Shown here one piece after another: positions 9,477 to 17,706 of a DNA stretch of 64,000 nt; position 1 is the stretch's first letter, and every line of letters starts with the position of its first letter. Under the pieces are notes generated by a model. That model had not been told where the DNA came from and did not search any database. It saw only the letters and a program-made list of their open reading frames with translations. Origin of the DNA: Buttiauxella agrestis ATCC 33320 (GTDB lineage: Bacteria; Pseudomonadota; Gammaproteobacteria; Enterobacterales; Enterobacteriaceae); the NCBI RefSeq assembly GCF_000735355.1, contig NZ_JMPI01000020.1, positions 168,917-232,916 of the forward strand, given 5' to 3'. The translations under genes and the position numbers were made by a program.

Positions 9477-10940
9477 ATGGAAAGACAGGAACAGCAGCAA
9501 AGAGAGCTTTATCGGGCCAGGGGTTATAGTGACGATCTTCTTCCAAAAGAAAAAGAGAAACAAACCTGGAAAGCATTTAACTATTTCACCCTATGGATGG
9601 GGTCAGTTCATAACGTTCCAAACTATGTCATGGTCGGCGGCTTCTTTATATTAGGGTTATCCACATTAAGTATTATGTTGGCAATTATTCTGAGCGCGTT
9701 TTTTATTGCTTTTGTCATGGTAATGAACGGCGCAGCAGGAACCAAATACGGCGTGCCGTTTGCCATGATTTTACGTGCTTCCTATGGCGTGCGCGGTTCA
9801 CTGTTCCCCGGCATTTTACGTGGTGGGATTGCAGCGATTATGTGGTTCGGCCTGCAATGCTATGCCGGTTCGCTCGCCTTCTTAATTCTGATTGGCAAAA
9901 TCTGGCCAGGCTTCCTCTCCCTCGGTGGCGATTTCAATATCCTGGGTCTTAATTTGCCGGGCCTGATTGCCTTCCTGTTCTTCTGGGCAATCAACGTCGC
10001 CATTGGTTTTGGTGGTGGTGGAGTGCTCAATAAATTCACTGCGGTTCTCAACCCTTGTATTTACATCGTCTTCGGCGGCATGGCTATTTGGGCTATTTCC
10101 CTGGTGGGGATTCAACCTATTCTGGACTACGTCCCCGCAGGTGTTCAGAAAGCAGAAAATAGTGGCTTCCTGTTCCTGGTGGTGATTAACGCCGTAGTGG
10201 CGGTTTGGGCGGCACCGGCAGTGAGTGCATCTGACTTTACCCAGAATGCGCAAAGCTTCCGTCAGCAGGCACTAGGGCAAACTTTAGGATTATTGGTGGC
10301 CTACATTCTGTTCGCGGTGGCCGGTGTGTGTATTATCGCTGGGGCCAGTATTCACTACGGCGAAGACACATGGAACGTGCTGGATATCGTACAGAAGTGG
10401 GACAGCCTGTTTGCCTCATTCTTCGCGGTGTTAGTCATTCTGATGACCACGATTTCAACCAATGCCACGGGTAATATCATCCCTGCGGGATACCAGATTG
10501 CGGCCATTGCTCCAACCAAACTGACCTATAAAAATGGTGTGCTCATTGCCAGTATTATCAGCCTGCTGATTTGCCCATGGAAGTTAATGGAAAACCAAAG
10601 CAGCATCTATTTATTCCTCGATATTATCGGTGGAATGTTAGGGCCGGTAATCGGCGTGATGATGGCACATTACTTTATTGTCATGCGTTCGCAAATTGAT
10701 CTGGATACTTTATATACCAAAGCCGGTGATTATAAGTTTTACGATAATGGTTTTAACGTCACGGCGTTCTCCGTCACTTTAATTGCGGTTGTGCTTTCGT
10801 TAGGCGGGAAATTTATTCCCCTGTTTGAGCCATTGTCACGCGTGTCATGGTTTGTGGGTGTGATTACCGCTTTCGTTTTATACGTATTGCTGAAAAAACG
10901 CGACGCACCAGGAATATCTACCGAACATAAAGCAGCTTGA
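9477..10940 (+). CDS. allP: AllP (YbbW), allantoin permease, NCS1 family
   Basis: A 487-residue integral membrane protein with about twelve hydrophobic segments, of the NCS1 nucleobase/hydantoin transporter family (early motif WMGSVHNVPNYVMVGGFF). It imports allantoin for the hydrolase AllB encoded next. Length is close to the 484 residues of the E. coli protein. The charged glutamine-rich N-terminus precedes the first membrane helix at about residue 40. Codon use resembles its neighbours. allB follows after 62 bp. Confidence 0.93.
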   Translation: MERQEQQQRELYRARGYSDDLLPKEKEKQTWKAFNYFTLWMGSVHNVPNYVMVGGFFILGLSTLSIMLAIILSAFFIAFVMVMNGAAGTKYGVPFAMILRASYGVRGSLFPGILRGGIAAIMWFGLQCYAGSLAFLILIGKIWPGFLSLGGDFNILGLNLPGLIAFLFFWAINVAIGFGGGGVLNKFTAVLNPCIYIVFGGMAIWAISLVGIQPILDYVPAGVQKAENSGFLFLVVINAVVAVWAAPAVSASDFTQNAQSFRQQALGQTLGLLVAYILFAVAGVCIIAGASIHYGEDTWNVLDIVQKWDSLFASFFAVLVILMTTISTNATGNIIPAGYQIAAIAPTKLTYKNGVLIASIISLLICPWKLMENQSSIYLFLDIIGGMLGPVIGVMMAHYFIVMRSQIDLDTLYTKAGDYKFYDNGFNVTAFSVTLIAVVLSLGGKFIPLFEPLSRVSWFVGVITAFVLYVLLKKRDAPGISTEHKAA

Positions 10941-11002
10941 TATAAAAATAACGTCTTACCCCTGTACTTAATAAAAATACGTACCCTTACAAGGAGAAGT
11001 AT

Positions 11003-12364
11003 ATGTCTTACGATCTGATTATTAAAAACGGCACCGTCATTTTAGACAACGAAGCATTAGTTACCGATATTGCCGTTAAAGACGGCAAAATAGCCGCCAT
11101 CGGCAATGGTCTGAACGGCGCAGCGAAGGTGATGGATGCTACCGGTCTGATAGTTGCGCCTGGCATGGTCGATGCTCACACCCATATTTCTGAACCAGGC
11201 CGCAGCCATTGGGAAGGCTACGCCACTGGCACACGTGCTGCGGCTAAAGGCGGCATCACCACAATGATCGAAATGCCGCTCAACCAGCTCCCTGCTACGG
11301 TTGACCGCGCCAGCATTGAAATGAAATTCGATGCCGCCGCAGGCAAATTGACCATTGATGCTGCGCAGCTCGGTGGCCTGGTTTCTTACAACATCGACCG
11401 TCTGCATGAACTGGACGAAGTCGGCGTGGTTGGCTTCAAATGCTTCGTGGCAACCTGTGGCGATCGCGGTATCGACAACGACTTCCGCGACGTGAACGAC
11501 TTCCAGTTCTTCAAAGGCGCTCAGAAGCTCGGAAAATTGGGTCAGCCAGTATTAGTGCACTGCGAAAACGCGCTGATTTGTGATGAATTGGGTGACGAAG
11601 CAAAACGCGAAGGCCGTGTTACTGCCCATGACTATGTGGCCTCACGCCCGGTCTTCACCGAAGTCGAAGCGATTCGCCGCATTTTGTACCTGGCAAAAGT
11701 TGCCGGTTGCCGCCTGCACGTTTGCCACGTCAGCAGCCCGGAAGGCGTGGCTGAAGTGACTCGCGCACGTCAGGAAGGCCAGGATGTTACCTGCGAATCC
11801 TGCCCGCATTACTTTGTGCTCGATACCGATCAGTTTGAAGAAATCGGCACCCTGGCAAAATGCTCGCCGCCAATTCGCGATGCGCAAAACCAGAAAGGGA
11901 TGTGGGAAAAACTGTTCAACGGTGAAATCGACTGCCTGGTTTCTGACCACTCACCATGCCCGCCGGATATGAAAGCAGGCAACATCATGCAGGCCTGGGG
12001 CGGCATTGCTGGCCTACAAAGCTGTATGGATGTGATGTTTGATGAAGCGGTGCAAAAGCGCGGCATGTCGCTGCCAACGTTCGCCAAACTGATGTCCGGC
12101 AATGCGGCAGATATCTTTGGTTTGCAACATAAAGGCCATATCGCGCCGGGCAAAGATGCGGATCTGGTGTTCATCCAGCCGAACTCGTCTTACGTGCTGA
12201 AAAACGAAGATCTGGAATATCGCCACAAAGTTAGCCCTTACGTCGGTCGCACCATCGGCGCACGTATCCTGAAAACTATTCTGCGTGGTGAGGTGATTTA
12301 CGACATTGAAAGCGGATTTGGCGCGAAACCAATCGGTAAATTCATTCTGAAACACCAGCAGTAA
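11003..12364 (+). CDS. allB: AllB, allantoinase
   Basis: A 453-residue amidohydrolase that opens the allantoin hydantoin ring to allantoate in the cytoplasm. The binuclear metal ligands are all visible: His59 and His61 (DAHTH), carbamylated Lys146 (GFKCF), His186 (LVHCEN), His242 (CHVSS) and Asp315 (SDHSPCP). Length is identical to the E. coli enzyme. A strong ribosome site (AAGGAG) precedes the ATG, and a terminator lies between it and ybbY. It works between AllP (uptake) and AllC (allantoate hydrolysis). Confidence 0.97.
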   Translation: MSYDLIIKNGTVILDNEALVTDIAVKDGKIAAIGNGLNGAAKVMDATGLIVAPGMVDAHTHISEPGRSHWEGYATGTRAAAKGGITTMIEMPLNQLPATVDRASIEMKFDAAAGKLTIDAAQLGGLVSYNIDRLHELDEVGVVGFKCFVATCGDRGIDNDFRDVNDFQFFKGAQKLGKLGQPVLVHCENALICDELGDEAKREGRVTAHDYVASRPVFTEVEAIRRILYLAKVAGCRLHVCHVSSPEGVAEVTRARQEGQDVTCESCPHYFVLDTDQFEEIGTLAKCSPPIRDAQNQKGMWEKLFNGEIDCLVSDHSPCPPDMKAGNIMQAWGGIAGLQSCMDVMFDEAVQKRGMSLPTFAKLMSGNAADIFGLQHKGHIAPGKDADLVFIQPNSSYVLKNEDLEYRHKVSPYVGRTIGARILKTILRGEVIYDIESGFGAKPIGKFILKHQQ

Positions 12365-12377
12365 TCGTTTACTTGCA

Positions 12378-12410
12378 GCTGCGCTCGTTGATCCCGGGCG
12401 CGGCTTTTTT
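12378..12410 (+). terminator. Terminator between allB and ybbY
   Basis: GCTGCGC (12378-12384) pairs with GCGCGGC (12398-12404), with one G-U pair, followed by six T residues (12405-12410). Confidence 0.6.
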
Positions 12411-12431
12411 GTCATTTTACAGGGTGGAATT

Positions 12432-13733
12432 ATGGAAGCTGTGCGTCTTAGCCGGGACACCTGGCTGTCTGGTTTTCAGTGGTTCTTCTTTATTTTCTGC
12501 AATACGGTGGTTATCCCGCCGACGTTGCAATCCGCATTTCATCTCACTTCCGCCACGACATTTGTGCTGACGCAGTATTCTTTTTTGACGACCGCGCTGG
12601 CTTGCCTGCTTCAGGCTTTTTTTGGCCATCGTCGTGCATTGATGGAAGGGCCGGGTGGCCTGTGGTGGGGCACGATTTTAACTCTCACGCTGGCTGAGTC
12701 CGCGCAAGGAACGCCGCTGGCTTCGATTGGCGGCAGCCTCGCTTTGGGCATTGCGCTGGCGGGTGTTCTGACGATGGTGATTGGGTTTAGCGGATTAGGG
12801 CCGTGGCTTGCCAGGCTTTTTCGCCCGGCCGTAATGATTGTGTTTATGTTTTTACTCGGCGCGCAGCTTACCACCATCTTTTTTAAAGGCATGCTTGGGC
12901 TGCCGTTTGGTGCGGTGAACGGGCCGGTTGATCTCAACGGAGCGGCATTTTCCCTCGCCGTGGCGGTGGTGATTTTTATCGTCACCTTTATTGTGATTCT
13001 CCCGCAGCGCATCGGGAAATTTGCCGTTTTGCTCGGCACCATTCTGGGCTGGGGCATTTACGTTTGCTGGTTTGGGAATACTCACGTCATCACACAAAAC
13101 CAGAGCTGGCAATGGTTCCCGCTCGGGCATTCGCTGGATATCAAACCCGGCATTGTGATCACCGCTGTGCTGACGGGGCTGGTGAATATCTCCAACACGT
13201 TTGGCGCGATCCGTGGCAGCGACACTTTCTATGGCAACACGCCTGCCATGCCTGCGCTATACCGGCGCAGTTTTGTTGTTTCTGGCGCGATGACATTAAT
13301 GGGTGCACCGCTGGGTGTGATTCCTTTCTCGCCGTTCGTCTCCTCAATTGGCCTGATTACTCAAACCCAGGATGCGACGCGCCGCGCATTTGTTGTTGGC
13401 AGCCTGCTGTTTTTGTTGATTGGTCTTTTTCCACCGCTGACGCGTTTTTTCTGCGCTATTCCGCTCACGATTAGCAGTGCCGTGATGTTGGTAGCGTACC
13501 TGCCGTTGCTGTGGTCGTCGTTGCTGTTTGTAAATCTCACCACGCTGAACTCACGCAACATTTATCGCATCGCTATTCCGCTGTTCTGCGGCGTGTTTTT
13601 GATGGGCGTCCCGGGGGCGTATTTGCAGCAGCTTCCGTTATTGGTGCGTCCGTTACTCAGCAACGGCCTGTTGATGGGGGTGCTGCTTGCTGTGGTGCTG
13701 GAAAACCTCTTTCCCTGGGATCGCGTGAAATAA
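12432..13733 (+). CDS. ybbY: YbbY, NCS2-family purine permease
   Basis: A 433-residue membrane protein with about 12-14 hydrophobic segments, belonging to the nucleobase:cation symporter-2 (xanthine/uracil permease) family. Its position between allB and glxK and its length equal those of E. coli YbbY. A purine-type substrate is inferred from the family and from the allantoin context; it has not been demonstrated from sequence. The start is preceded by AGGGTGG. It is followed 26 bp later by glxK, which suggests a ybbY-glxK transcript. Confidence 0.9.
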   Translation: MEAVRLSRDTWLSGFQWFFFIFCNTVVIPPTLQSAFHLTSATTFVLTQYSFLTTALACLLQAFFGHRRALMEGPGGLWWGTILTLTLAESAQGTPLASIGGSLALGIALAGVLTMVIGFSGLGPWLARLFRPAVMIVFMFLLGAQLTTIFFKGMLGLPFGAVNGPVDLNGAAFSLAVAVVIFIVTFIVILPQRIGKFAVLLGTILGWGIYVCWFGNTHVITQNQSWQWFPLGHSLDIKPGIVITAVLTGLVNISNTFGAIRGSDTFYGNTPAMPALYRRSFVVSGAMTLMGAPLGVIPFSPFVSSIGLITQTQDATRRAFVVGSLLFLLIGLFPPLTRFFCAIPLTISSAVMLVAYLPLLWSSLLFVNLTTLNSRNIYRIAIPLFCGVFLMGVPGAYLQQLPLLVRPLLSNGLLMGVLLAVVLENLFPWDRVK

Positions 13734-13759
13734 CGCCCCACATTGTTAAGGAATAAATA

Positions 13760-14905
13760 ATGAAAATTGTGATTGCACCGGATTCATTTAAAGAAAGCCT
13801 GAGCGCGGAACGCACGGCGCAGGCCATTAAAAAAGGGTTTGAGGAAATCTTCCCGGAGGCCCAATACGTCTGCCTACCCATTGCCGACGGCGGGGAGGGG
13901 ACGGTAGAAGCGATGATTGCGGCCACTCGCGGCAAACTTGTGACGCTGACCGTGAGCGGGCCAATGAGCCAACCGGTAGAGGCATTCTATGGCGTCACCG
14001 GGGACGGGCGCACGGCGGTGATTGAAATGGCGGCGGCCAGTGGATTAATGCTGGTGGAACCCGAACTGCGTAACCCGATGTCTGCCACCAGTTTTGGCAC
14101 CGGGGAGCTTATCAAACACGCGCTCAATGCGGGTATCCGCCACATTATTCTCGGTATCGGCGGCAGCGCGACCGTTGACGGCGGTATCGGCATGGCGCAG
14201 GCGTTGGGTGTGCATTTTTACGATGCTGATGGCAACGAACTGGCCGCGGGCGGCGGGGCGTTGAATTCACTTTCCCGCATCGACCAGCAGCAAATAGACC
14301 CACGAGTCAAAGAATGTCATTTCGAAATTGCCTGCGATGTGGATAACCCGCTCACCGGGCCGCGAGGGGCGGCTACGGTCTTCGGCCCACAAAAAGGGGC
14401 GACGCCGGAAATGGTCATCCAGCTTGATAATGGGCTGGCAAATCTGGCTGAAATTCTGGGAGCGCAGACGGGGCGTGATATTAACGCGATTGTCGGCGGC
14501 GGAGCGGCTGGCGGCATGGGCGTTGCGGCAGAGATTTTCCTCGGCGGCAAATTGAAACCGGGCATCGACATCATTATGAATGCGGTCAACCTTGAACAGG
14601 TACTCGAAGGCGCTGATTTAGTGATCACCGGCGAAGGGCGCATCGACAGCCAGACCGTCGGCGGCAAAGCGCCAATCGGTGTTGCGCGAGTGGCTCACCG
14701 CCTCGGTGTACCCGTTATCGGCATGGCCGGTGTACTTGGGGAAGGTGTAGAAGTGGTGCATCAGCATGGTATCGACGCTGTATTCAGCATCCTCCCGCGC
14801 CTTGCTCCGCTAGCCACCGTGTTATTGCAGGGGGAAATTAACCTGCAACATTGCGCGCGGAATATCGCTCAGGCGATGAAGTTGGGGCAGGCGATTCCGG
14901 CATAA
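13760..14905 (+). CDS. glxK: GlxK, glycerate 2-kinase
   Basis: A 381-residue member of the GarK/GlxK glycerate kinase family that phosphorylates D-glycerate from GlxR to 2-phosphoglycerate for glycolysis. The N-terminal block [16 protein letters not shown] and the glycine-rich [12 protein letters not shown] and [14 protein letters not shown] stretches are characteristic. Same length as E. coli GlxK. AAGGAATAAATA precedes the ATG. Its last codons and stop lie inside a 36-bp direct repeat (14898-14933) that recurs at 20776-20811, bounding the T6SS island inserted between this gene and allE. Confidence 0.95.
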   Translation: MKIVIAPDSFKESLSAERTAQAIKKGFEEIFPEAQYVCLPIADGGEGTVEAMIAATRGKLVTLTVSGPMSQPVEAFYGVTGDGRTAVIEMAAASGLMLVEPELRNPMSATSFGTGELIKHALNAGIRHIILGIGGSATVDGGIGMAQALGVHFYDADGNELAAGGGALNSLSRIDQQQIDPRVKECHFEIACDVDNPLTGPRGAATVFGPQKGATPEMVIQLDNGLANLAEILGAQTGRDINAIVGGGAAGGMGVAAEIFLGGKLKPGIDIIMNAVNLEQVLEGADLVITGEGRIDSQTVGGKAPIGVARVAHRLGVPVIGMAGVLGEGVEVVHQHGIDAVFSILPRLAPLATVLLQGEINLQHCARNIAQAMKLGQAIPA

Positions 14906-14933
14906 AAAAAGGCCACGGTATTATCCGTGGCCA
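14898..14933. repeat. Left 36-bp direct repeat bounding the T6SS cargo island
   Basis: Identical over 36 bp to 20776-20811. It starts in the last codons of glxK (CGGCAT), includes A7 and the palindrome GGCCACGG-TATTAT-CCGTGGCC, and ends with one further A. Flanks outside the 36 bp differ. Everything between the two copies is foreign to the E. coli allantoin cluster, so these look like recombination or insertion boundaries. Confidence 0.85.
14904..14932 (-). terminator. Terminator of the T6SS cargo operon (left copy)
   Basis: An 8-bp perfect stem GGCCACGG/CCGTGGCC (14911-14932), followed on the minus strand by seven U residues (A7 at 14904-14910). It lies 24 bp after the stop of the last island gene. 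Orientation favours termination of leftward transcripts. Confidence 0.75.
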
Positions 14934-14956
14934 GGATTTTATCGCTATCGATGTAA

Positions 14957-15424
14957 TCAATGTTTATTTAATGCGGTAAGCGCCTTGTCGGGGATGGTTG
15001 ATGCAGTTTTATTGACTCCGATATTTTCGGCAGGAATATCACTTAACTTTAAAATATAATCGGTGTTAAATACTTTCTCATAATCCTGTGAGTCAAAGTG
15101 TAACCGAAATATTTTTCCTTTCATATGTGGAAGAAGATAACCGAATCCATCAATTGAAAGCGTACATTCCGGTAATGCCTGATAAGGCTGCGCATTGCGA
15201 TCTTCTTCGCTAACGAATACTGCTGTTTTAGCCTGCAGAGGATGACCAGGGATATCAATCACCGCGTTTAATTTTTGAAGTCCATTATTATGCAGATAAA
15301 TCTGTGTGCCATTATTTTCCGTGTTGTAACTGCCCTGCATATCTGGACATGCCAGCAACGGAGAGGATATTACTGGTAATCCTGAGAATAATATTATGTT
15401 TACTTTCTTAATAATCCCTAACAT
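14957..15424 (-). CDS. Small exported protein of unknown function, last gene of the T6SS cargo operon
   Basis: A 155-residue protein I do not recognise. The start at 15424 is chosen because AAGGA lies 7 nt upstream; a TTG start at 15451 would overlap the previous gene. It begins with a lysine-containing N-region and a hydrophobic stretch ending SSPLLACP, which is either a signal peptidase I site or a slightly atypical lipobox with Cys26. The rest is a mixed polar domain with no known motif. It begins 11 bp downstream of the third immunity gene and is followed by a terminator, so it is in the effector/immunity operon. An accessory immunity or envelope role is an inference from position only. 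Confidence 0.75.
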   Translation of the reverse strand: MLGIIKKVNIILFSGLPVISSPLLACPDMQGSYNTENNGTQIYLHNNGLQKLNAVIDIPGHPLQAKTAVFVSEEDRNAQPYQALPECTLSIDGFGYLLPHMKGKIFRLHFDSQDYEKVFNTDYILKLSDIPAENIGVNKTASTIPDKALTALNKH

Positions 15425-15434
15425 CTTTGTATCC

Positions 15435-16184
15435 TTACTGTTGTTTTTCAAGCCCTAAATCCGGATTGCAGCGCATATGGTCCCAGCCCTTGTAGTTTTT
15501 GACTTTGGGGACCTTATTGGGGATGTTCTGGAAATTGGATCTGTAAGCATAAATTGTCCAGGAGTCTGGCCCTAAAATGGAGTTCCACGATAGGTAGTTT
15601 TCCCCCCACGCACCACCACCTTCCCCCGGACGAATTAACTCTTTTTGTGTTTTTCCTTTGCCTGTTGTGATTGTGTACTCAATACCACTCCCACCAGGTT
15701 CCAGCCGGGGATCATCAAAGGGTTTTGAACTCAGATAGAGTTCACCTTTTTTTGTCAGCATAAAACCTTGATCGTTGACGACGGTGAATGATTCAATTTC
15801 TTCGCGTATAGGATAAGAAGCACCATATTTTATAGCTCCGCCACCAGGAGAGTAGCTCGCTCCATCCCAGGATTTTCCATAATCTTTTGAAATAGCGAAT
15901 CCCCCCCCCTCATAAGAAGTAATTGCAATGTAACGCTCTGAAGGATGAATAAATGTCTTTGTAAAAATACGATATCCATCGGAGACGTCGTAAATCTGGT
16001 GCTGAATATTGCGCTCGGTATCGATATAACGTAAGCCACCCTCACAGTGATAACCGGTTAATTCCAGATAACGATGATCATCAAATCGGTATACTACCTG
16101 AGTGGGTGGGGGTTTGGGTTTTGCATGACAGGCCGTAAGTAATACTATTCCCACAAATAGCAAGGTGTTTTTAATCGGTTTCAT
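15435..16184 (-). CDS. Tli3-family T6SS immunity lipoprotein, copy 3
   Basis: A 249-residue lipoprotein. The signal peptide ends in the lipobox LTAC with Cys19, and His at +2 favours outer-membrane sorting and hence a periplasmic-facing domain. Residues about 20-165 are almost identical to the two upstream copies (YRFDDHRYLELTGYHCEG, SYEGGGFAISKDYGK). The segment from about 165 to 225 differs sharply, and then NIPNKVPKVKNYKGWDHMR is shared again. Tli3-type lipoproteins neutralise Tle3 phospholipase effectors in the periplasm. It overlaps copy 2 by 4 bp. A nine-G tract is present in the coding strand (15901-15909). Confidence 0.82.
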   Translation of the reverse strand: MKPIKNTLLFVGIVLLTACHAKPKPPPTQVVYRFDDHRYLELTGYHCEGGLRYIDTERNIQHQIYDVSDGYRIFTKTFIHPSERYIAITSYEGGGFAISKDYGKSWDGASYSPGGGAIKYGASYPIREEIESFTVVNDQGFMLTKKGELYLSSKPFDDPRLEPGGSGIEYTITTGKGKTQKELIRPGEGGGAWGENYLSWNSILGPDSWTIYAYRSNFQNIPNKVPKVKNYKGWDHMRCNPDLGLEKQQ

Positions 16185-16936
16185 TTTTGTTGTTCCGACA
16201 CTTCAAGACCTAAATCCGGGTCGCAGCGCATATGGTCCCACCCCTTGTAGTTTTTGACTTCGGGGACCTTATTGGGGATGTTCTGCCAGTTAGGTTTGTA
16301 GGCGTCAATGACCCATGGTTCAGGACTATTGACTGAATTCCAGGATAAATATTCACGCCCCCAGCCCAGGCCTGAACGGCCAGGCATTAAGCGATCATGT
16401 TTTAATACGCCATGATAGTAACGACTGTATTCAATACCTCCACCACCTTCTCTAAGCCTTGGATCATCAAAGGGTTTTGAACTTAGATAGAGATCACCTT
16501 TTTTTGTCAGCATAAAACCTTGATCGTTGACGACGGTGAATGATTCAATTTCTTCTCGTTGGGGGCGGTCATCACCATATTTTATAGCTCCGCCACCAGG
16601 AGAGTAGCTCGCTCCATCCCAGGTTTTTCCATAATCTTTTGATATAGCGAATCCCCCCCCCTCATAGGAAGTAATTGCAATGTAACGCTCTGAAGGATGA
16701 ATAAATGTCTTTGTAAAAATACGATATCCATCGGATACGTCGTAAATCTGGTGCTGAATATTACGCTCGGTATCGATATAACGTAAGCCACCCTCACAGT
16801 GATAACCGGTTAATTCCAGATAACGATGATCGTCAAATCGGTACACTACCTGAGTAGGTGGTGATTTGGGTTTCGCATGACAGGCCGTAAGTAATACTAT
16901 TCCCACAATTAGCAACGTGTTTTTAATCGGTTTCAT
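16181..16936 (-). CDS. Tli3-family T6SS immunity lipoprotein, copy 2
   Basis: A 251-residue paralogue of the flanking genes, with lipobox LTAC (Cys19) and the same N-terminal two-thirds. At the DNA level it is nearly identical to copy 1 from about 16465 to 16860, which suggests recent duplication or gene conversion. The variable block here reads GGGGIEYSRYYHGVLKHDRL onward, unlike either neighbour. Overlaps of 4 bp at both ends show translational coupling. It contains the nine-G tract (16653-16661) in codons for EGGGF. A periplasmic anti-Tle3 role is inferred from family and context. Confidence 0.82.
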   Translation of the reverse strand: MKPIKNTLLIVGIVLLTACHAKPKSPPTQVVYRFDDHRYLELTGYHCEGGLRYIDTERNIQHQIYDVSDGYRIFTKTFIHPSERYIAITSYEGGGFAISKDYGKTWDGASYSPGGGAIKYGDDRPQREEIESFTVVNDQGFMLTKKGDLYLSSKPFDDPRLREGGGGIEYSRYYHGVLKHDRLMPGRSGLGWGREYLSWNSVNSPEPWVIDAYKPNWQNIPNKVPEVKNYKGWDHMRCDPDLGLEVSEQQK

Positions 16937-17706
16937 TTTTGTTGTTCCGACGCTTCAAGACCTAAATCCGGATTGCAGCGCATATGGTCCCAGCCCTTGT
17001 AGTTTTTGACTTCGGGGACTTTATTGGGGATGTTCTGGAAATTGGTTTGATATGCGAAGGTTTGCCACGGGTCCTGGAGTTGTATTGATATCCAGGAGAC
17101 GTAGTTCTTTCCCCAGAGACTACCAACTGATGAATTGATTGGTTCCAGGTGGTGTTTTGAAGTGTCTCCTCTGTAGGTGTATGTGTAATCAATACCACTC
17201 CCACCAGGTTCCAGCCTGGGGTCATCAAAGGGTTTTGAACTCAGATAGAGATCACCTTTTTTTGTCAGCATAAAACCTTGATCGTTGACGACGGTGAATG
17301 ATTCAATTTCTTCTCGTTGGGGGCGGTCATCACCATATTTTATAGCTCCGCCACCAGGAGAGTAGCTCGCTCCATCCCAGGTTTTTCCATAATCTTTTGA
17401 TATAGCGAATCCCCCCCCCTCATAGGAAGTAATTGCAATGTAACGCTCTGAAGGATGAATAAATGTCTTTGTAAAAATACGATATCCATCGGATACGTCG
17501 TAAATCTGGTGCTGAATATTACGCTCGGTATCGATATAACGTAAGCCACCCTCACAGTGATAACCGGTTAATTCCAGATAACGATGATCGTCAAATCGGT
17601 ACACTACCTGAGTAGGTGGTGATTTTTGTTTTGCATGACATGCCGTAATTAAGGCTACCATCACAAGTATTACTAGCTTTCCCTGTTGCATATATTTCCT
17701 TTTCAT
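16933..17706 (-). CDS. Tli3-family T6SS immunity lipoprotein, copy 1 (next to the effector)
   Basis: A 257-residue lipoprotein with a different signal peptide from copies 2 and 3 (MKRKYMQQGKLVILVMVALI, then TAC with Cys23) but the same mature domain. It overlaps the effector gene stop by 4 bp, so effector and this immunity protein are translationally coupled. It is therefore the best candidate for the cognate immunity protein. Its variable segment (about residues 170-230) contains SKHHLEPINSSVGSLWG. A nine-G tract lies at 17411-17419. Confidence 0.84.
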   Translation of the reverse strand: MKRKYMQQGKLVILVMVALITACHAKQKSPPTQVVYRFDDHRYLELTGYHCEGGLRYIDTERNIQHQIYDVSDGYRIFTKTFIHPSERYIAITSYEGGGFAISKDYGKTWDGASYSPGGGAIKYGDDRPQREEIESFTVVNDQGFMLTKKGDLYLSSKPFDDPRLEPGGSGIDYTYTYRGDTSKHHLEPINSSVGSLWGKNYVSWISIQLQDPWQTFAYQTNFQNIPNKVPEVKNYKGWDHMRCNPDLGLEASEQQK

